From Flavobacteriales bacterium (GTDB taxonomy: Bacteria; Bacteroidota; Bacteroidia; Flavobacteriales; Flavobacteriaceae): a DNA stretch of 38,087 bases. The notes beneath the pieces were generated by a model that was given only the letters and a program-made list of their open reading frames with translations, did not search any database and was not told where the DNA came from. The DNA is taken from assembly GCA_027066365.1 (NCBI GenBank), contig JAMONV010000043.1, forward strand, positions 1 through 38,087, read 5' to 3'. Every line of letters starts with the position of its first letter. The stretch's first letter is position 1. Positions 1-8,309 of the stretch are shown here, in pieces. The translations under genes were made by a program, and so were the position numbers.

Positions 1-25
1 AAAATCGTAGTAAAAGATTAAAACT

Positions 26-892
26 ATGAAAAAATTAATCATTTTTCTTTTAATTTTCATATCTTTTTTGAAAATAAATGCACAACAAAATCCTGAACCT
101 GACATATCGAATACTTATTATATCCTTCATTTGCCTCAAGGAGGAAGGAATTTGACCTACACCAACGTTATGATCGACCGTAACGAGTGGATTTGGGATT
201 TTAAATATGATAGACAAACTCAAACCGGGGATTTTTATCTTCAAAAAGGAGGAAAGAAGGGGAGGGGAGCTTTTAGTTTGTACGGAAGCTTGAGCGGAGG
301 ATTTACCGTTCCCGTGGTTTATTTATATTTGTTCGACCGTTCGGCTTACTGGTTGGAAGGAAAAGCGGCAATGCCGGTAAAGGACCGGTTTTTTCTTTCA
401 TTACGCTTAAAAATCGCTAATTTTTTGGATAAACCACCGGATGAAGAGATGTCACAGGGGAGGGATTGGGTTGAAATCATTACTACGCAAACTTTTAGTT
501 TAATGCATCAACCTTATGTGATATACGGCGGAGGTATGGGCTGGCGGAGCCGGAAATTTTCCTTTGCGGTTTGCTTATCCGGTCAAAAATTTTTTTACGG
601 CAAGCCGCCGGCCCATCAATTGGTTTGGGAAGCCGCCATGTCCTATTTATTTTCATCGAAAATTGTGTGGATGGTCGAATTATATAAAAATTTCCATCGT
701 GAGGACGATAAACAATATCTTTTAGCGGGCACTTCCTATCGCTTCAGGAAAAATTTTTGGTTGCATACCGGCTTGTTTTTTCATGACGGACCGGAACGGA
801 TTACCTATCGTCTAATGAGGAAAGATATTTACGTGGCACCTTTTGTGGGAGTCAGATGGAGAATATTTTCTTTGTTAAATCCGGTAGAATAA
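26..892 (+). CDS. exported protein, probable outer-membrane beta-barrel, function unknown
   Basis: 288 residues. Residues 1-20 form a signal peptide (MKK, a hydrophobic run, then INAQQ), so the protein is exported. The rest alternates short aromatic and polar stretches with glycines (for example GSLSGGFTVPVVYLYLF near residue 89 and VAPFVGVRWRIF near the C-terminus), which is the look of amphipathic beta-strands, and it ends close to such a strand. There is no catalytic motif and no recognisable T9SS C-terminal domain. It lies 43 bases upstream of the hybrid sensor kinase on the same strand and could be cotranscribed with it, but no partner role can be shown. I do not recognise the family; the beta-barrel reading is an inference from composition. 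Confidence 0.75.
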   Translation: MKKLIIFLLIFISFLKINAQQNPEPDISNTYYILHLPQGGRNLTYTNVMIDRNEWIWDFKYDRQTQTGDFYLQKGGKKGRGAFSLYGSLSGGFTVPVVYLYLFDRSAYWLEGKAAMPVKDRFFLSLRLKIANFLDKPPDEEMSQGRDWVEIITTQTFSLMHQPYVIYGGGMGWRSRKFSFAVCLSGQKFFYGKPPAHQLVWEAAMSYLFSSKIVWMVELYKNFHREDDKQYLLAGTSYRFRKNFWLHTGLFFHDGPERITYRLMRKDIYVAPFVGVRWRIFSLLNPVE

Positions 893-935
893 CCGTTATT
901 TTCATATTTCCGAGCAAAAGAATTATCTTTACTTT

Positions 936-3680
936 ATGAAACGCTTGATTTCCGCCTTTTTAATTTTTCTTTGGAGTCTGTCCCTTTCCGCCCAAAACAA
1001 GGGGGAAATATTAATCTCCGTCAAAGATTCTTTATATGCTTTGGCGCCTTCTACTTATTTTTTTGTTGAAGAAAGAGCAACACTTCCTTTTGAAAAAATA
1101 AAGCAACAAACTTTCCGGAAACTTGCCGGAGAAAAGCGGTATGTTCATCCCGTTTGGTTTAAATTTTATATATCGCCCCAAACGAAAGCCCGTTTACTGG
1201 GGTTTCTTCCCCCTTTAACCGACCGCTCCGAATTGTATGTGCCCGTTCAAGGCGGTTACCGTAAATACACCGGCGGACGCTTGTCCGAACGTCCCGTTCG
1301 CTATGATATTTTGGAAAGTGCCGTCTTGTATTTGACAGCGGACTTGCCCGATTATTCCCGCCCGTTTTATTTGCATTTGACCAATATCACCGCACCGGAA
1401 GCTATTCCGTTGGATCCCGGAAAATTCGTGGTTTCCGATAAAAAAATGCCCCTTCATTATCATATTTTGCACTCGGGAAAAACCCGTAAGTATCAAATCT
1501 ATTTGGGCATCATCGCTCTGGCCGGGTTGTTATTTTTGCTCAGTTTTATCATCACCCGCGACCGCAATTTTTTGCATTACAGCTTGTATTTACTGGCCCT
1601 GACGGCCATTTTTGTCCATCAAATTCCTTTTTTGCACAATTTTCTCATCCGCATTCACCCTTTTGTTCCGGGTTGGATAAGCCGTATGGGAATAATATTC
1701 ACCGCTTTGGCCTATTTTTATTTTGTGGTGCAATTGTTGGAGACATCGCGCTATGCTCCCCGTTTGGATAAATGGGTTCGTCGGGTGTTGGCAACAGGGC
1801 TTTTCTATGGTGCATGGAAACTCTTCCAAATGATATTGTGGCCGGAATTTCCGGGTTCCTATCCGCTGTATATCGTTTTTCACGGCTTGTTTATGGCGGC
1901 AAGTTTCTTTATTTTCACCGGCTTGTGGTTCAAGCCCGTTCCCCGCATCAAAAAAGTGGTGATTCTGGGAAGTTATTTGCTGATCGCCGGCCATTTGTTC
2001 AGTATGTTGCTGCGCAACGATTTTTATTTCCTCAACACGGTTTTAGGTGAAATAGCTTTGTTCTATACCATTATTTTCTTGCAATACCGCCGTGTACACG
2101 AAGAGCGTTTTCATTATAAACTCCACATGATGGCCGAACAACAAAAACGGGAAAATCTTATGATATTGAACGAAATGAAATCCAAATTCTTTTCGCATAT
2201 CTCTCATGAATTCCGAACGCCTCTAACATTGATTCACGCTTCATTGAACCGGATGGAAAAAGAAAATACCGCCCGTTTTTCCCGCCATATTCGTTCCGTT
2301 CGCCGTCATGCCGGCCGTTTGTTGGAATTGGTGGACCAATTGTTGGATTTGACCAAATTACAATCGCATGTTATGCGTCCACAAATTCGAAAAAGCAACC
2401 TCAACCACACCGTGCATCTTATCTGCGAAAGTTTTATTCCTGTAGCCTTGGAGAAAAAAATTCGATACACCCAAAACATTCAATTGCCGGACGAAAGAGT
2501 CTATTACGATAAGGATTTCATCCAAAAAATACTTTCCAATCTAATATCCAATGCCTTTAAATACACACCCGAAGGCGGTACGGTTTCATGCGAAGCCCGT
2601 TTGGAGCACAGCCGTTTTATTTTCGAAATTCACAATACGGGAGAAGGATTAAACGAAGAGGAACTTTCGCGCATATTCGAACGCTTTTACCAAAAAGACG
2701 AACACGCCGAAGGATCCGGCTTGGGGTTGGCGCTTGTTAAAGAATTGGTGCGGGAACACAGCGGGGAAATTAAAGCGGAAAGCCGTCCGGGCGAATGGAC
2801 ACGCTTTAGGTTGGTGTTGCCCGTAGATGCCCGGACATATGTCGAAAATGGCTTGCTCGAAGAAGAATATCTTTCGACGGATGACAATTATCCGGCTATT
2901 GAAGACGAATCAAGTCCCGTTTTGCTCGTTGTCGAAGACCATCCGGAAATGCGTGAATACGTTGCCGAATTATTCGCGGATGAATTTCAAGTTATAACCG
3001 CCTCCGGCGGCAATGAAGGCATCCGTCTGGCTTTGGAACGCGTGCCCGACATCATCATAAGCGACATCATGATGCCCGAAGCGGACGGCTACGAAGTGTG
3101 CCGGAGATTGAAAAACGACTTTCGCACCTCACATATTCCTTTGATTTTACTCACCGCCAAAGGCGAACCGGATGCCAAACGCAAAGGAACCGGATGCGGA
3201 GCGGTGGACTATATCGTCAAACCCTTCGACGAAAGTATTTTAAAAGATAAGGTGCGTAATTGGATGCGCATACTGGAAAAACACCGCAAACGCTATAAGC
3301 AGGAAACCATACTTTCCGCAAAAGATTTGGCTGTCAACGATACGGATGAAAAATTTCTGGAAATTTTGGAAAAAATATTAAAAGAACGCCTTTCCGATCC
3401 CGAATTCGGCGTAAATGATTTGGCCGGAGAAATGCACATGAGCCGTATGCAATTGCATCGAAAATTGAAGGCGCTTACCGGATTGTCCGCATCGGAATTT
3501 TTGCGCTCGCAGCGTTTGAAAGCGGCCGCACAACTACTTCGACACACGGATTACAATGTCGGTGAAATCGCCTATGTATCCGGATTTAACAACCCGTCGT
3601 ATTTTGCCCGAATATTCAAAGAAACTTACGGAGTAACTCCGGCGGAATACAGGAAGAAAGGACCCGGAAACACGAAATGA
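936..3680 (+). CDS. hybrid two-component sensor kinase/response regulator with AraC output domain
   Basis: 914 residues. It senses a signal outside the inner membrane and controls transcription from one polypeptide. In order: signal peptide (1-19); an extracytoplasmic 7TMR-DISM-like sensor (about 25-180); seven membrane segments (about 185-385); a HisKA dimerisation domain with the phosphorylated His in SHEFRTPLTL (His424); a HATPase_c domain with an N-box (NLISNAFKYTPEGG) and G-box (GSGLGLALVKEL); a receiver domain (about 660-780) with acidic pair VVEDH, phospho-acceptor Asp710 in SDIMMPEADGYE and Lys762 in YIVKPF; and a C-terminal AraC helix-turn-helix pair (about 805-905). All key residues are present, so it should be active. 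Such hybrids in Bacteroidota often control nearby polysaccharide or transport genes, but no SusCD pair lies here. Its target is unknown. Confidence 0.95.
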   Translation: MKRLISAFLIFLWSLSLSAQNKGEILISVKDSLYALAPSTYFFVEERATLPFEKIKQQTFRKLAGEKRYVHPVWFKFYISPQTKARLLGFLPPLTDRSELYVPVQGGYRKYTGGRLSERPVRYDILESAVLYLTADLPDYSRPFYLHLTNITAPEAIPLDPGKFVVSDKKMPLHYHILHSGKTRKYQIYLGIIALAGLLFLLSFIITRDRNFLHYSLYLLALTAIFVHQIPFLHNFLIRIHPFVPGWISRMGIIFTALAYFYFVVQLLETSRYAPRLDKWVRRVLATGLFYGAWKLFQMILWPEFPGSYPLYIVFHGLFMAASFFIFTGLWFKPVPRIKKVVILGSYLLIAGHLFSMLLRNDFYFLNTVLGEIALFYTIIFLQYRRVHEERFHYKLHMMAEQQKRENLMILNEMKSKFFSHISHEFRTPLTLIHASLNRMEKENTARFSRHIRSVRRHAGRLLELVDQLLDLTKLQSHVMRPQIRKSNLNHTVHLICESFIPVALEKKIRYTQNIQLPDERVYYDKDFIQKILSNLISNAFKYTPEGGTVSCEARLEHSRFIFEIHNTGEGLNEEELSRIFERFYQKDEHAEGSGLGLALVKELVREHSGEIKAESRPGEWTRFRLVLPVDARTYVENGLLEEEYLSTDDNYPAIEDESSPVLLVVEDHPEMREYVAELFADEFQVITASGGNEGIRLALERVPDIIISDIMMPEADGYEVCRRLKNDFRTSHIPLILLTAKGEPDAKRKGTGCGAVDYIVKPFDESILKDKVRNWMRILEKHRKRYKQETILSAKDLAVNDTDEKFLEILEKILKERLSDPEFGVNDLAGEMHMSRMQLHRKLKALTGLSASEFLRSQRLKAAAQLLRHTDYNVGEIAYVSGFNNPSYFARIFKETYGVTPAEYRKKGPGNTK

Positions 3681-3836
3681 GTATAACGGGTATCGAAATG
3701 ACAATTGATTCGGGAGAAAAAGAAGACGCCCGTTTGCGGGAATCGGTTTTGATGGAATGGAATAAGAATGGAAATTTTCGGACGGAAATCTTGCTTTTCG
3801 GGCCGAATTAAAGTCAAGTAAGGAAAAACGAAGCCT

Positions 3837-3986
3837 TAGGGTTTCATAGCCGGTTATGCCGGTTACGGGTTGTGCATCCGGGATTTCGCGGGGAAGAAAT
3901 TCCACAGGTACGCCGAGTGCATCGCCTATGGCCATGCTAATGAGTCCGCCGGAAATGCGGTCGGCCGGGGAGAATGGAACGGACAT
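3837..3986 (-). pseudogene. ADP-ribosylglycohydrolase, N-terminal stump only
   Basis: Reading down from the ATG at 3986, the first 50 codons give a clear ADP-ribosylglycohydrolase (DraG/ARH family) N-terminus: DRISGGLISMAIGDALGVP, then VEF and a GITGYETL segment. In intact members this is followed within a few residues by a G-T-W-[ST]-D-D-[ST] metal-binding motif and about 250 further residues. Here the resemblance stops after GYETL; the frame stays open to 3534 but turns into low-complexity, unrelated sequence and runs antisense into the end of the sensor kinase. I found no other piece of the family in the neighbourhood. It is best read as a truncated, non-functional remnant, cut by a deletion or rearrangement around 3830. 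Confidence 0.7.
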
Positions 3987-4092
3987 GGTTTTGATTTTGG
4001 TGTTTAACTTAAGCAATGGATATGTAAACGGGGCTGTTATAAAGCAGAAATCTAATTTTTTTCCTGTTTGAATGAAGAGTTGAAAAGGTTTG

Positions 4093-4124
4093 TTAAACCG
4101 TTGAACCGTGGAATCGTTAAATCG
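4093..4124. repeat. four degenerate tandem 8-mers
   Basis: The stretch reads TTAAACCG, TTGAACCG, TGGAATCG, TTAAATCG: four adjacent octamers that share the pattern TTrAAyCG with one or two changes each. It lies in the gene-free zone and has no visible link to a reading frame. Confidence 0.7.
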
Positions 4125-4148
4125 AATATTGGATTCGCCGCACTTTTA

Positions 4149-4189
4149 CCTTTCTTCTTTTCCCTTTTCCCTTTTCCCTTTTTTCTTTC
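4149..4189. repeat. 41-base pyrimidine tract with three TCCCTTT heptamers
   Basis: Every base from 4149 to 4189 is C or T on the plus strand. Positions 4161-4181 are three exact, adjacent copies of TCCCTTT. The tract ends about 250 bases before the -33 element of the M3 peptidase promoter. Heptamer arrays can change copy number by slippage, but being far from promoter and frame its effect, if any, is unknown. Confidence 0.8.
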
Positions 4190-4438
4190 GCATTGTTTTT
4201 ATACACGGTTTCTACTAATTGAAAAATGATTGAAACGGATTAAAATGCATCGATAGACTTGCAAAGGCAAATCATTCGCTCCGGCTGCGAAATCGATAGG
4301 TGAGAACAAAACTTAGAGTTTAAAAAATACTATTCGGGAGGTATTCCGGTAAGGAAGCTCTTTTCATTATTTCCGCAATTTTTTCCTATAGTTGAAGATA
4401 CGGGAGATCCGGGATGTAAATGAGTTGTTTTCATAGGG

Positions 4439-4469
4439 TTGTGAAATTCTTTCTAAGCCATTACCTTTG
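4439..4469 (+). promoter_or_regulatory. Bacteroidota-type promoter for the M3 peptidase operon
   Basis: A -33 TTG (4439-4441), a 20-base spacer and a perfect -7 TACCTTTG (4462-4469) fit the TTG/TAnnTTTG consensus of the Bacteroidota major sigma factor. Only ten bases separate the -7 element from the ATG at 4480, so the transcript would have a leader of just a few bases. Confidence 0.75.
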
Positions 4470-4479
4470 TCGGGATTAA

Positions 4480-6552
4480 ATGAAATTTATGCAGAAAAAA
4501 ACGGCCAATCCTTTGTTGCATTTGGAAGATTATCCCTATGAAAGTGTTCCTTTTTCGGAGGTGAAACCGTCACATTTCGATGAGGCGTTTGAGGTGTTGA
4601 TCAAGCACACGCAGGATGAAATCGACCGGATTGCACGTGGAGGAAAAGCGGATTTCACCCATACGGTGGAAGCCTTATCTTATGCCGGTATCCCGTTGGC
4701 GCGTGTGCAAAGCATTCTAAGCAACCTCAATTCGGCGGCTACTAATGAGGAATTGCAAGCCGTTGCCGATCGATGGATGCCCGAACTGGCGGCTTTTTGG
4801 AACGGAATCTATCAGCGAGCGGATCTTTTTGAGCATATTCGTAAGGTTTATGAAAAAAAAGGCGGTTTGTCGTTAAATACCGAGCAACAAACTTTATTGG
4901 CGCGGACCTATCGGCAATTTCTACATAACGGCGCTTTGCTTGATGAGGAAAAACGAAAGGAATTGATTTCGGTCAAGCGGCGGTTATCGAAATTGGCATT
5001 ACAATTTCAGAAGAATCTATTGCACGATACAAATGCATTTCGTTTGATCCTGAAGGATGCGGACGAAATAAAAGGTTTGCCTTCGGATATTTTGGAACGG
5101 GCGCGTGAACGGGCACGCGAGGCGGGCAAGGAAGGCTGGATGTTTAGCTTGCATTATCCGTCCTACGGGCCGTTTATGAAATACGCAAACCGTCGCGATT
5201 TGCGCGAGCGGATGTATCGTGCGTTTATGTCACGTGCATATCATGGCGATGCCTACGATAATAGTGAAATTGTGAAGGAGGAAGCACGGCTGCGCAAGCG
5301 TTTGGCGGAATTATTGGGTTATTCTTCATATGCGCATTGGGTGTTAACCGAACGTATGGCCGAAAAACCGGAGAATGTTATGGCATTTCTTAATGAATTA
5401 TACGGATATGCCCGCCCGGCGGCCGAAAGGGAATTTGCACAATTGCGGGAAATGGCTAAGGATGACGGTATCGATGAATTGCAGGCTTGGGATACGGCAT
5501 ATTATGCCGAACAGTTGAAGAGACGCGAATTGTCATTGGATGACGAACGTATGAAGCCGTATTTTGAGCTGGAAGCCGTGTTGAAGGGGATGTTTGAAGT
5601 GGCAAGGCGTTTATATGGCTTGCAATTCGAACCTACGGACGAAGTGGAGGTTTATGCAGACGGTGTTCGGGTCTGGAAAGTTATGAATGAGGAAGGAAGT
5701 TATTTGGCATTGTTATACGGAGATTTTTATGTGCGGCCGGGCAAGCGCCAAGGCGCTTGGATGACTTCTTATAAGTCACAGTTCCGCTCTCAAAGAGGGC
5801 GGAACACCCGGCCGCACGTATCGTCACGTCCGCATATTTCCATTGTAACCAATTTTGCCCGTCCTACGGGGCAAATGCCGGCATTACTGACTTTTGATGA
5901 AGTAAACACTTTGTTTCACGAGTTCGGACACGCTTTGCACGGTATGTTGGCCGACACCACCTATGCCGACCTTTCGGGCACCAATGTATATTGGGATTTT
6001 GTGGAATTGCCGTCGCAAATCATGGAAAACTGGACCTATGAGCCTGAAGTATTGTTGATGTTTGCAAGACATTATCGTACAGGCGAAGTGATTCCTTCGA
6101 AATATATCGAGGCGTTGCGCAAGAGTCGTCGATTTATGGAAGGGTTGGCTACTTTACGGCAATTGGGCTTCGGATATTTGGATATGGCTTGGCATTATCG
6201 TTTGGAAGAAGTGCCCGGCGACTTGGAGATATTCGAACGGCGGGTTTTTGAGCCCGTTCGATTCACCTCACATGTTCGCGGAACGTTGATGAGCACACAA
6301 TTCGGTCATTTGTTTGCCGGCGGTTATGCGGCGGGGTATTATTCCTATAAATGGTCGGAACGTCTTGAAGCGGATGCTTTTTCGATTTTCCAAAAAAATG
6401 GTATCTTTGACCGTGAAACCGCACGTAAATTCCGTCGTTTGTTAGCGCAAGGCGGAAGCCGGCATCCGGTGGAGTTGTATAAAGAGTTTGCCGGGCGACC
6501 GCCGGAAATCGAAGCGTTGATACGGCGGGCGGGATTTACGAAAAATCGATGA
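4480..6552 (+). CDS. M3 family metallopeptidase (oligopeptidase A / peptidyl-dipeptidase Dcp type)
   Basis: 690 residues, the usual length of the family. A zinc peptidase that cleaves short peptides, probably in the cytoplasm since there is no signal peptide. The zinc-binding HEFGH lies at residues 480-484 in TLFHEFGHALHGML, and the downstream glutamate ligand sits in the typical DFVELPSQIMENW segment. The C-terminal half also has the family's GYAAGYYSYKWSERLEADAF stretch. The first ATG (4480) follows a strong promoter by ten bases; a second in-frame ATG at 4489 is possible. Its stop overlaps the start of the next gene (ATGA), so translation is probably coupled. Sequence alone does not settle whether it acts as an oligopeptidase (PrlC-like) or a dipeptidyl carboxypeptidase (Dcp-like). 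Confidence 0.95.
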   Translation: MKFMQKKTANPLLHLEDYPYESVPFSEVKPSHFDEAFEVLIKHTQDEIDRIARGGKADFTHTVEALSYAGIPLARVQSILSNLNSAATNEELQAVADRWMPELAAFWNGIYQRADLFEHIRKVYEKKGGLSLNTEQQTLLARTYRQFLHNGALLDEEKRKELISVKRRLSKLALQFQKNLLHDTNAFRLILKDADEIKGLPSDILERARERAREAGKEGWMFSLHYPSYGPFMKYANRRDLRERMYRAFMSRAYHGDAYDNSEIVKEEARLRKRLAELLGYSSYAHWVLTERMAEKPENVMAFLNELYGYARPAAEREFAQLREMAKDDGIDELQAWDTAYYAEQLKRRELSLDDERMKPYFELEAVLKGMFEVARRLYGLQFEPTDEVEVYADGVRVWKVMNEEGSYLALLYGDFYVRPGKRQGAWMTSYKSQFRSQRGRNTRPHVSSRPHISIVTNFARPTGQMPALLTFDEVNTLFHEFGHALHGMLADTTYADLSGTNVYWDFVELPSQIMENWTYEPEVLLMFARHYRTGEVIPSKYIEALRKSRRFMEGLATLRQLGFGYLDMAWHYRLEEVPGDLEIFERRVFEPVRFTSHVRGTLMSTQFGHLFAGGYAAGYYSYKWSERLEADAFSIFQKNGIFDRETARKFRRLLAQGGSRHPVELYKEFAGRPPEIEALIRRAGFTKNR

Positions 6553-7094
6553 ATTCCGGAAAAATCATATCAAAATTTCGTTCCGGTTTGTTTGTGCAAA
6601 TGGGGGCGATTATAGTTCTGGGGACGGTAGGTGCTTGGTATGTTAAGGAACTTTTGGCGCCGGGAATAGGAGCGCTTGCCTATGCAGTTGTCTTCGGGAT
6701 GATTTCAGTGGTATTGGCATTGCTTTGGTGGGGATTTATCAAGCCGATGTATCGCTTGGAAATGGATCAGACACAAATTCGTCGTCGGCATATTCTGACC
6801 GGTGAAGAAAATCGTTATGAAATGCAATCGCTCAAAAGCATTGAAACCGGTGTGCATCAAATCGAAAATGCCAACGGACCGCTCACCGAACCGGTTCCGG
6901 AGATTTATTTGGAATTCAATGATGGCCGAAGTCTGGAATTATCGCCCAGGATATATGATAATTTCTACGAAATGGCTATGTTTGTAGCGCGGGTTCATCA
7001 TCGAAATACCGAGCGTAAATTGGAACAATTGGCAGAATATTTGTTGCTTAAAAAATTAATGGAAAATGGAAAACAAAAACCCGGAGGAAAATAA
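6549..7094 (+). CDS. small membrane protein with a possible PH-like cytoplasmic domain
   Basis: 181 residues. Two hydrophobic segments (about 13-32 and 40-63) form a hairpin anchor. The remainder (about 68-165) is soluble and arranged as short strands such as YRLEMDQTQIRRR, then IYLEFNDGRSLELSP, followed by a helix. This two-helix anchor plus strand-rich domain resembles bacterial PH-domain (YcxB-like) membrane proteins, but the match is by eye and weak. The start codon overlaps the M3 peptidase stop by four bases and its end overlaps the DUF493 gene by 29 bases, so all three are one operon. Function unknown. Confidence 0.8.
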   Translation: MNSGKIISKFRSGLFVQMGAIIVLGTVGAWYVKELLAPGIGALAYAVVFGMISVVLALLWWGFIKPMYRLEMDQTQIRRRHILTGEENRYEMQSLKSIETGVHQIENANGPLTEPVPEIYLEFNDGRSLELSPRIYDNFYEMAMFVARVHHRNTERKLEQLAEYLLLKKLMENGKQKPGGK

Positions 7095-7395
7095 TGGTGG
7101 AGTTTTGACGGCCGGTATGAAAAAGGAAGAATTTTATGCGCGTTTGCGCGAGGAATTGAACAATCATCATCAATGGCCGACGCGATATATGTTTAAATTC
7201 ATTTTGCCCAATGAAGAACGGCGCGTGGATGAATTACGCCGGCGCTTTGAGGATTTGGATTATGATTTCAAGCGAAGCTTTTCGCGCAACGGCAAATATG
7301 TATCGTTGACTTTCATAACCGAAATGACATCGGCCGAAGCGATTATTGATCGCTACCGCAAGGTGGAGGATATCGAGGGGTTGATAGCTTTGTAG
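7066..7395 (+). CDS. DUF493 family protein
   Basis: 109 residues. From about residue 35 it matches the DUF493 (YbeD-like, ACT-like fold) family: WPTRYMFKFILPNEERRV, a central helix, and then KYVSLTFITEMTSAEAIIDR. E. coli YbeD has no settled function; the fold suggests small-molecule or protein binding. The annotated start overlaps the upstream gene by 29 bases. A later ATG at 7117 (MKKEEFYARL) would remove the overlap and the polar N-terminal tail, and would still keep the whole domain. Last gene of the dcp-type operon. Confidence 0.85.
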   Translation: MENKNPEENNGGVLTAGMKKEEFYARLREELNNHHQWPTRYMFKFILPNEERRVDELRRRFEDLDYDFKRSFSRNGKYVSLTFITEMTSAEAIIDRYRKVEDIEGLIAL

Positions 7396-7449
7396 TTTTA
7401 AAAGGTATCATTATTGCTATTCGACGGATATATTATGATGCGCAAGGGA

Positions 7450-7602
7450 TGGAGGCGGTTAGGACGCGAAGCGGCGCCGAAGTTCGGATCGGCGGCGGAG
7501 GCGACCGGAGGAAGCCCCACGCACGCCGAAAAGCCGGCAAGAGCGGCACGAGCGGACTTGTAGCCGAAAGCCCGACCCCCGTTTCGGGGGATGCGCCCCA
7601 AT
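7450..7602. other. GC-rich intergenic block, candidate structured RNA or dispersed repeat
   Basis: In the 221-base gap between the DUF493 and DUF4290 genes about 150 bases are strikingly GC-rich compared with the flanks. The block contains several short inverted repeats: CCGAA-GTT-CGG near 7468, GCCG/CGGC pairs near 7530-7550, and a strong CCCCC-GTTTC-GGGGG hairpin at 7576-7590. It ends abruptly at GCGCCCC (7602) and is followed by an A-rich leader into the next start codon. No frame in it looks coding: the longest (minus strand) is Ala/Arg/Pro-rich and runs antisense into the DUF4290 gene. From memory, similar GC-rich blocks recur between genes in other Bacteroidota genomes, but I cannot verify this here. 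Confidence 0.5.
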
Positions 7603-7616
7603 AAAATAAAAAAATT

Positions 7617-8309
7617 ATGAGAAACGAGAAAGTCGATCAAACGATGGAAGAACAGGCCCATGAACTTATCATTGAAATGCAGACACGTGGCCATCCCGAA
7701 TTTTTGGATATGCATTACAACACCAATCTGAAACCGCTCAAAATTCCAGAATACGGGCGGATGATTCATCAATTGGTAGATTATTTGAAAACCATTGAAG
7801 ACAGGGAGAAACGGAATTTTTATGCGCGGGAAATCATACGCTTGATGGGGCTAAAAAACAAGGCTTTGCGCGATGTACCCGATTATGAACACAAGCTATG
7901 GGACCACTTGTTCATTATGGCGGATTTCGATTTGGATATCGATGCACCTTATCCTCAGCCCGATCCGGAGACGTTGAAGCAAAAGCCTCCCAAAATCGAT
8001 TATCCGCACAAAGGTTATAAATATCGTTTCTATGGGCATATCATTCATAAATTAATCGAAGAGGCCGTCTTAATGGAGGATGAAGAAAAGAAAAACGCCT
8101 TGATTAAAATCATTGCCAATCACATGAAAAAGAATTATTTGAACTGGAACCGGGATCATGTGGATGATGCAATTATTTTTCAACATTTATATGAAATGTC
8201 CGGCGGAAAAATTCAATTAAATCCGGGGACGGACGAACTCTTGCGTAAGGAAGAATTGATCAAAAAACGTAAGAACAAGAATCATAAAAACAAAAACAAT
8301 CGACGATAA
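7617..8309 (+). CDS. DUF4290 domain-containing protein
   Basis: 230 residues. The core (about 35-195) carries the DUF4290 signatures: MHYNTNLKPLKIPEYGRMI, IEDREKRNFYAREII, RDVPDYEHKLWDHLFIM and DFDLDIDAPYP. The C-terminus is a lysine/asparagine-rich basic tail. It has no signal peptide or membrane segment, so it should be cytoplasmic. Its function is unknown. The family is typical of Bacteroidota and, as here, is commonly found directly upstream of murA; the stop and the murA start share one base (TAATG), which points to coupled translation. A second ATG at 7644 is a possible start that gives the same domain. Confidence 0.9.
   Translation: MRNEKVDQTMEEQAHELIIEMQTRGHPEFLDMHYNTNLKPLKIPEYGRMIHQLVDYLKTIEDREKRNFYAREIIRLMGLKNKALRDVPDYEHKLWDHLFIMADFDLDIDAPYPQPDPETLKQKPPKIDYPHKGYKYRFYGHIIHKLIEEAVLMEDEEKKNALIKIIANHMKKNYLNWNRDHVDDAIIFQHLYEMSGGKIQLNPGTDELLRKEELIKKRKNKNHKNKNNRR

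Larger units (their letters stand above)
3987..4438. other. intergenic region without a gene
   Basis: About 450 bases between the ADP-ribosylglycohydrolase stump and the M3 peptidase promoter. I see no credible coding frame on either strand. It holds two short tandem repeats (described separately) and otherwise AT-rich sequence. Together with the stump it looks like a zone of past deletion. Confidence 0.6.

Noticed and set aside
924-931. TATCTTTA as promoter of the sensor kinase
   Set aside because: It resembles the -7 consensus but lies four bases before the ATG, so the transcript would start on or inside the start codon, and no -33 TTG is at the right distance.
3534-3836. Continuation of the ADP-ribosylglycohydrolase frame to a 160-residue protein
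   Set aside because: After codon 50 from the ATG at 3986 the sequence has no family motif and turns into low-complexity residues that overlap the sensor kinase antisense.
7398-7772. 124-codon minus-strand frame over the GC-rich block
   Set aside because: It runs antisense into the DUF4290 gene, its composition (Ala, Arg, Pro) follows the GC content, and it has no recognisable domain.
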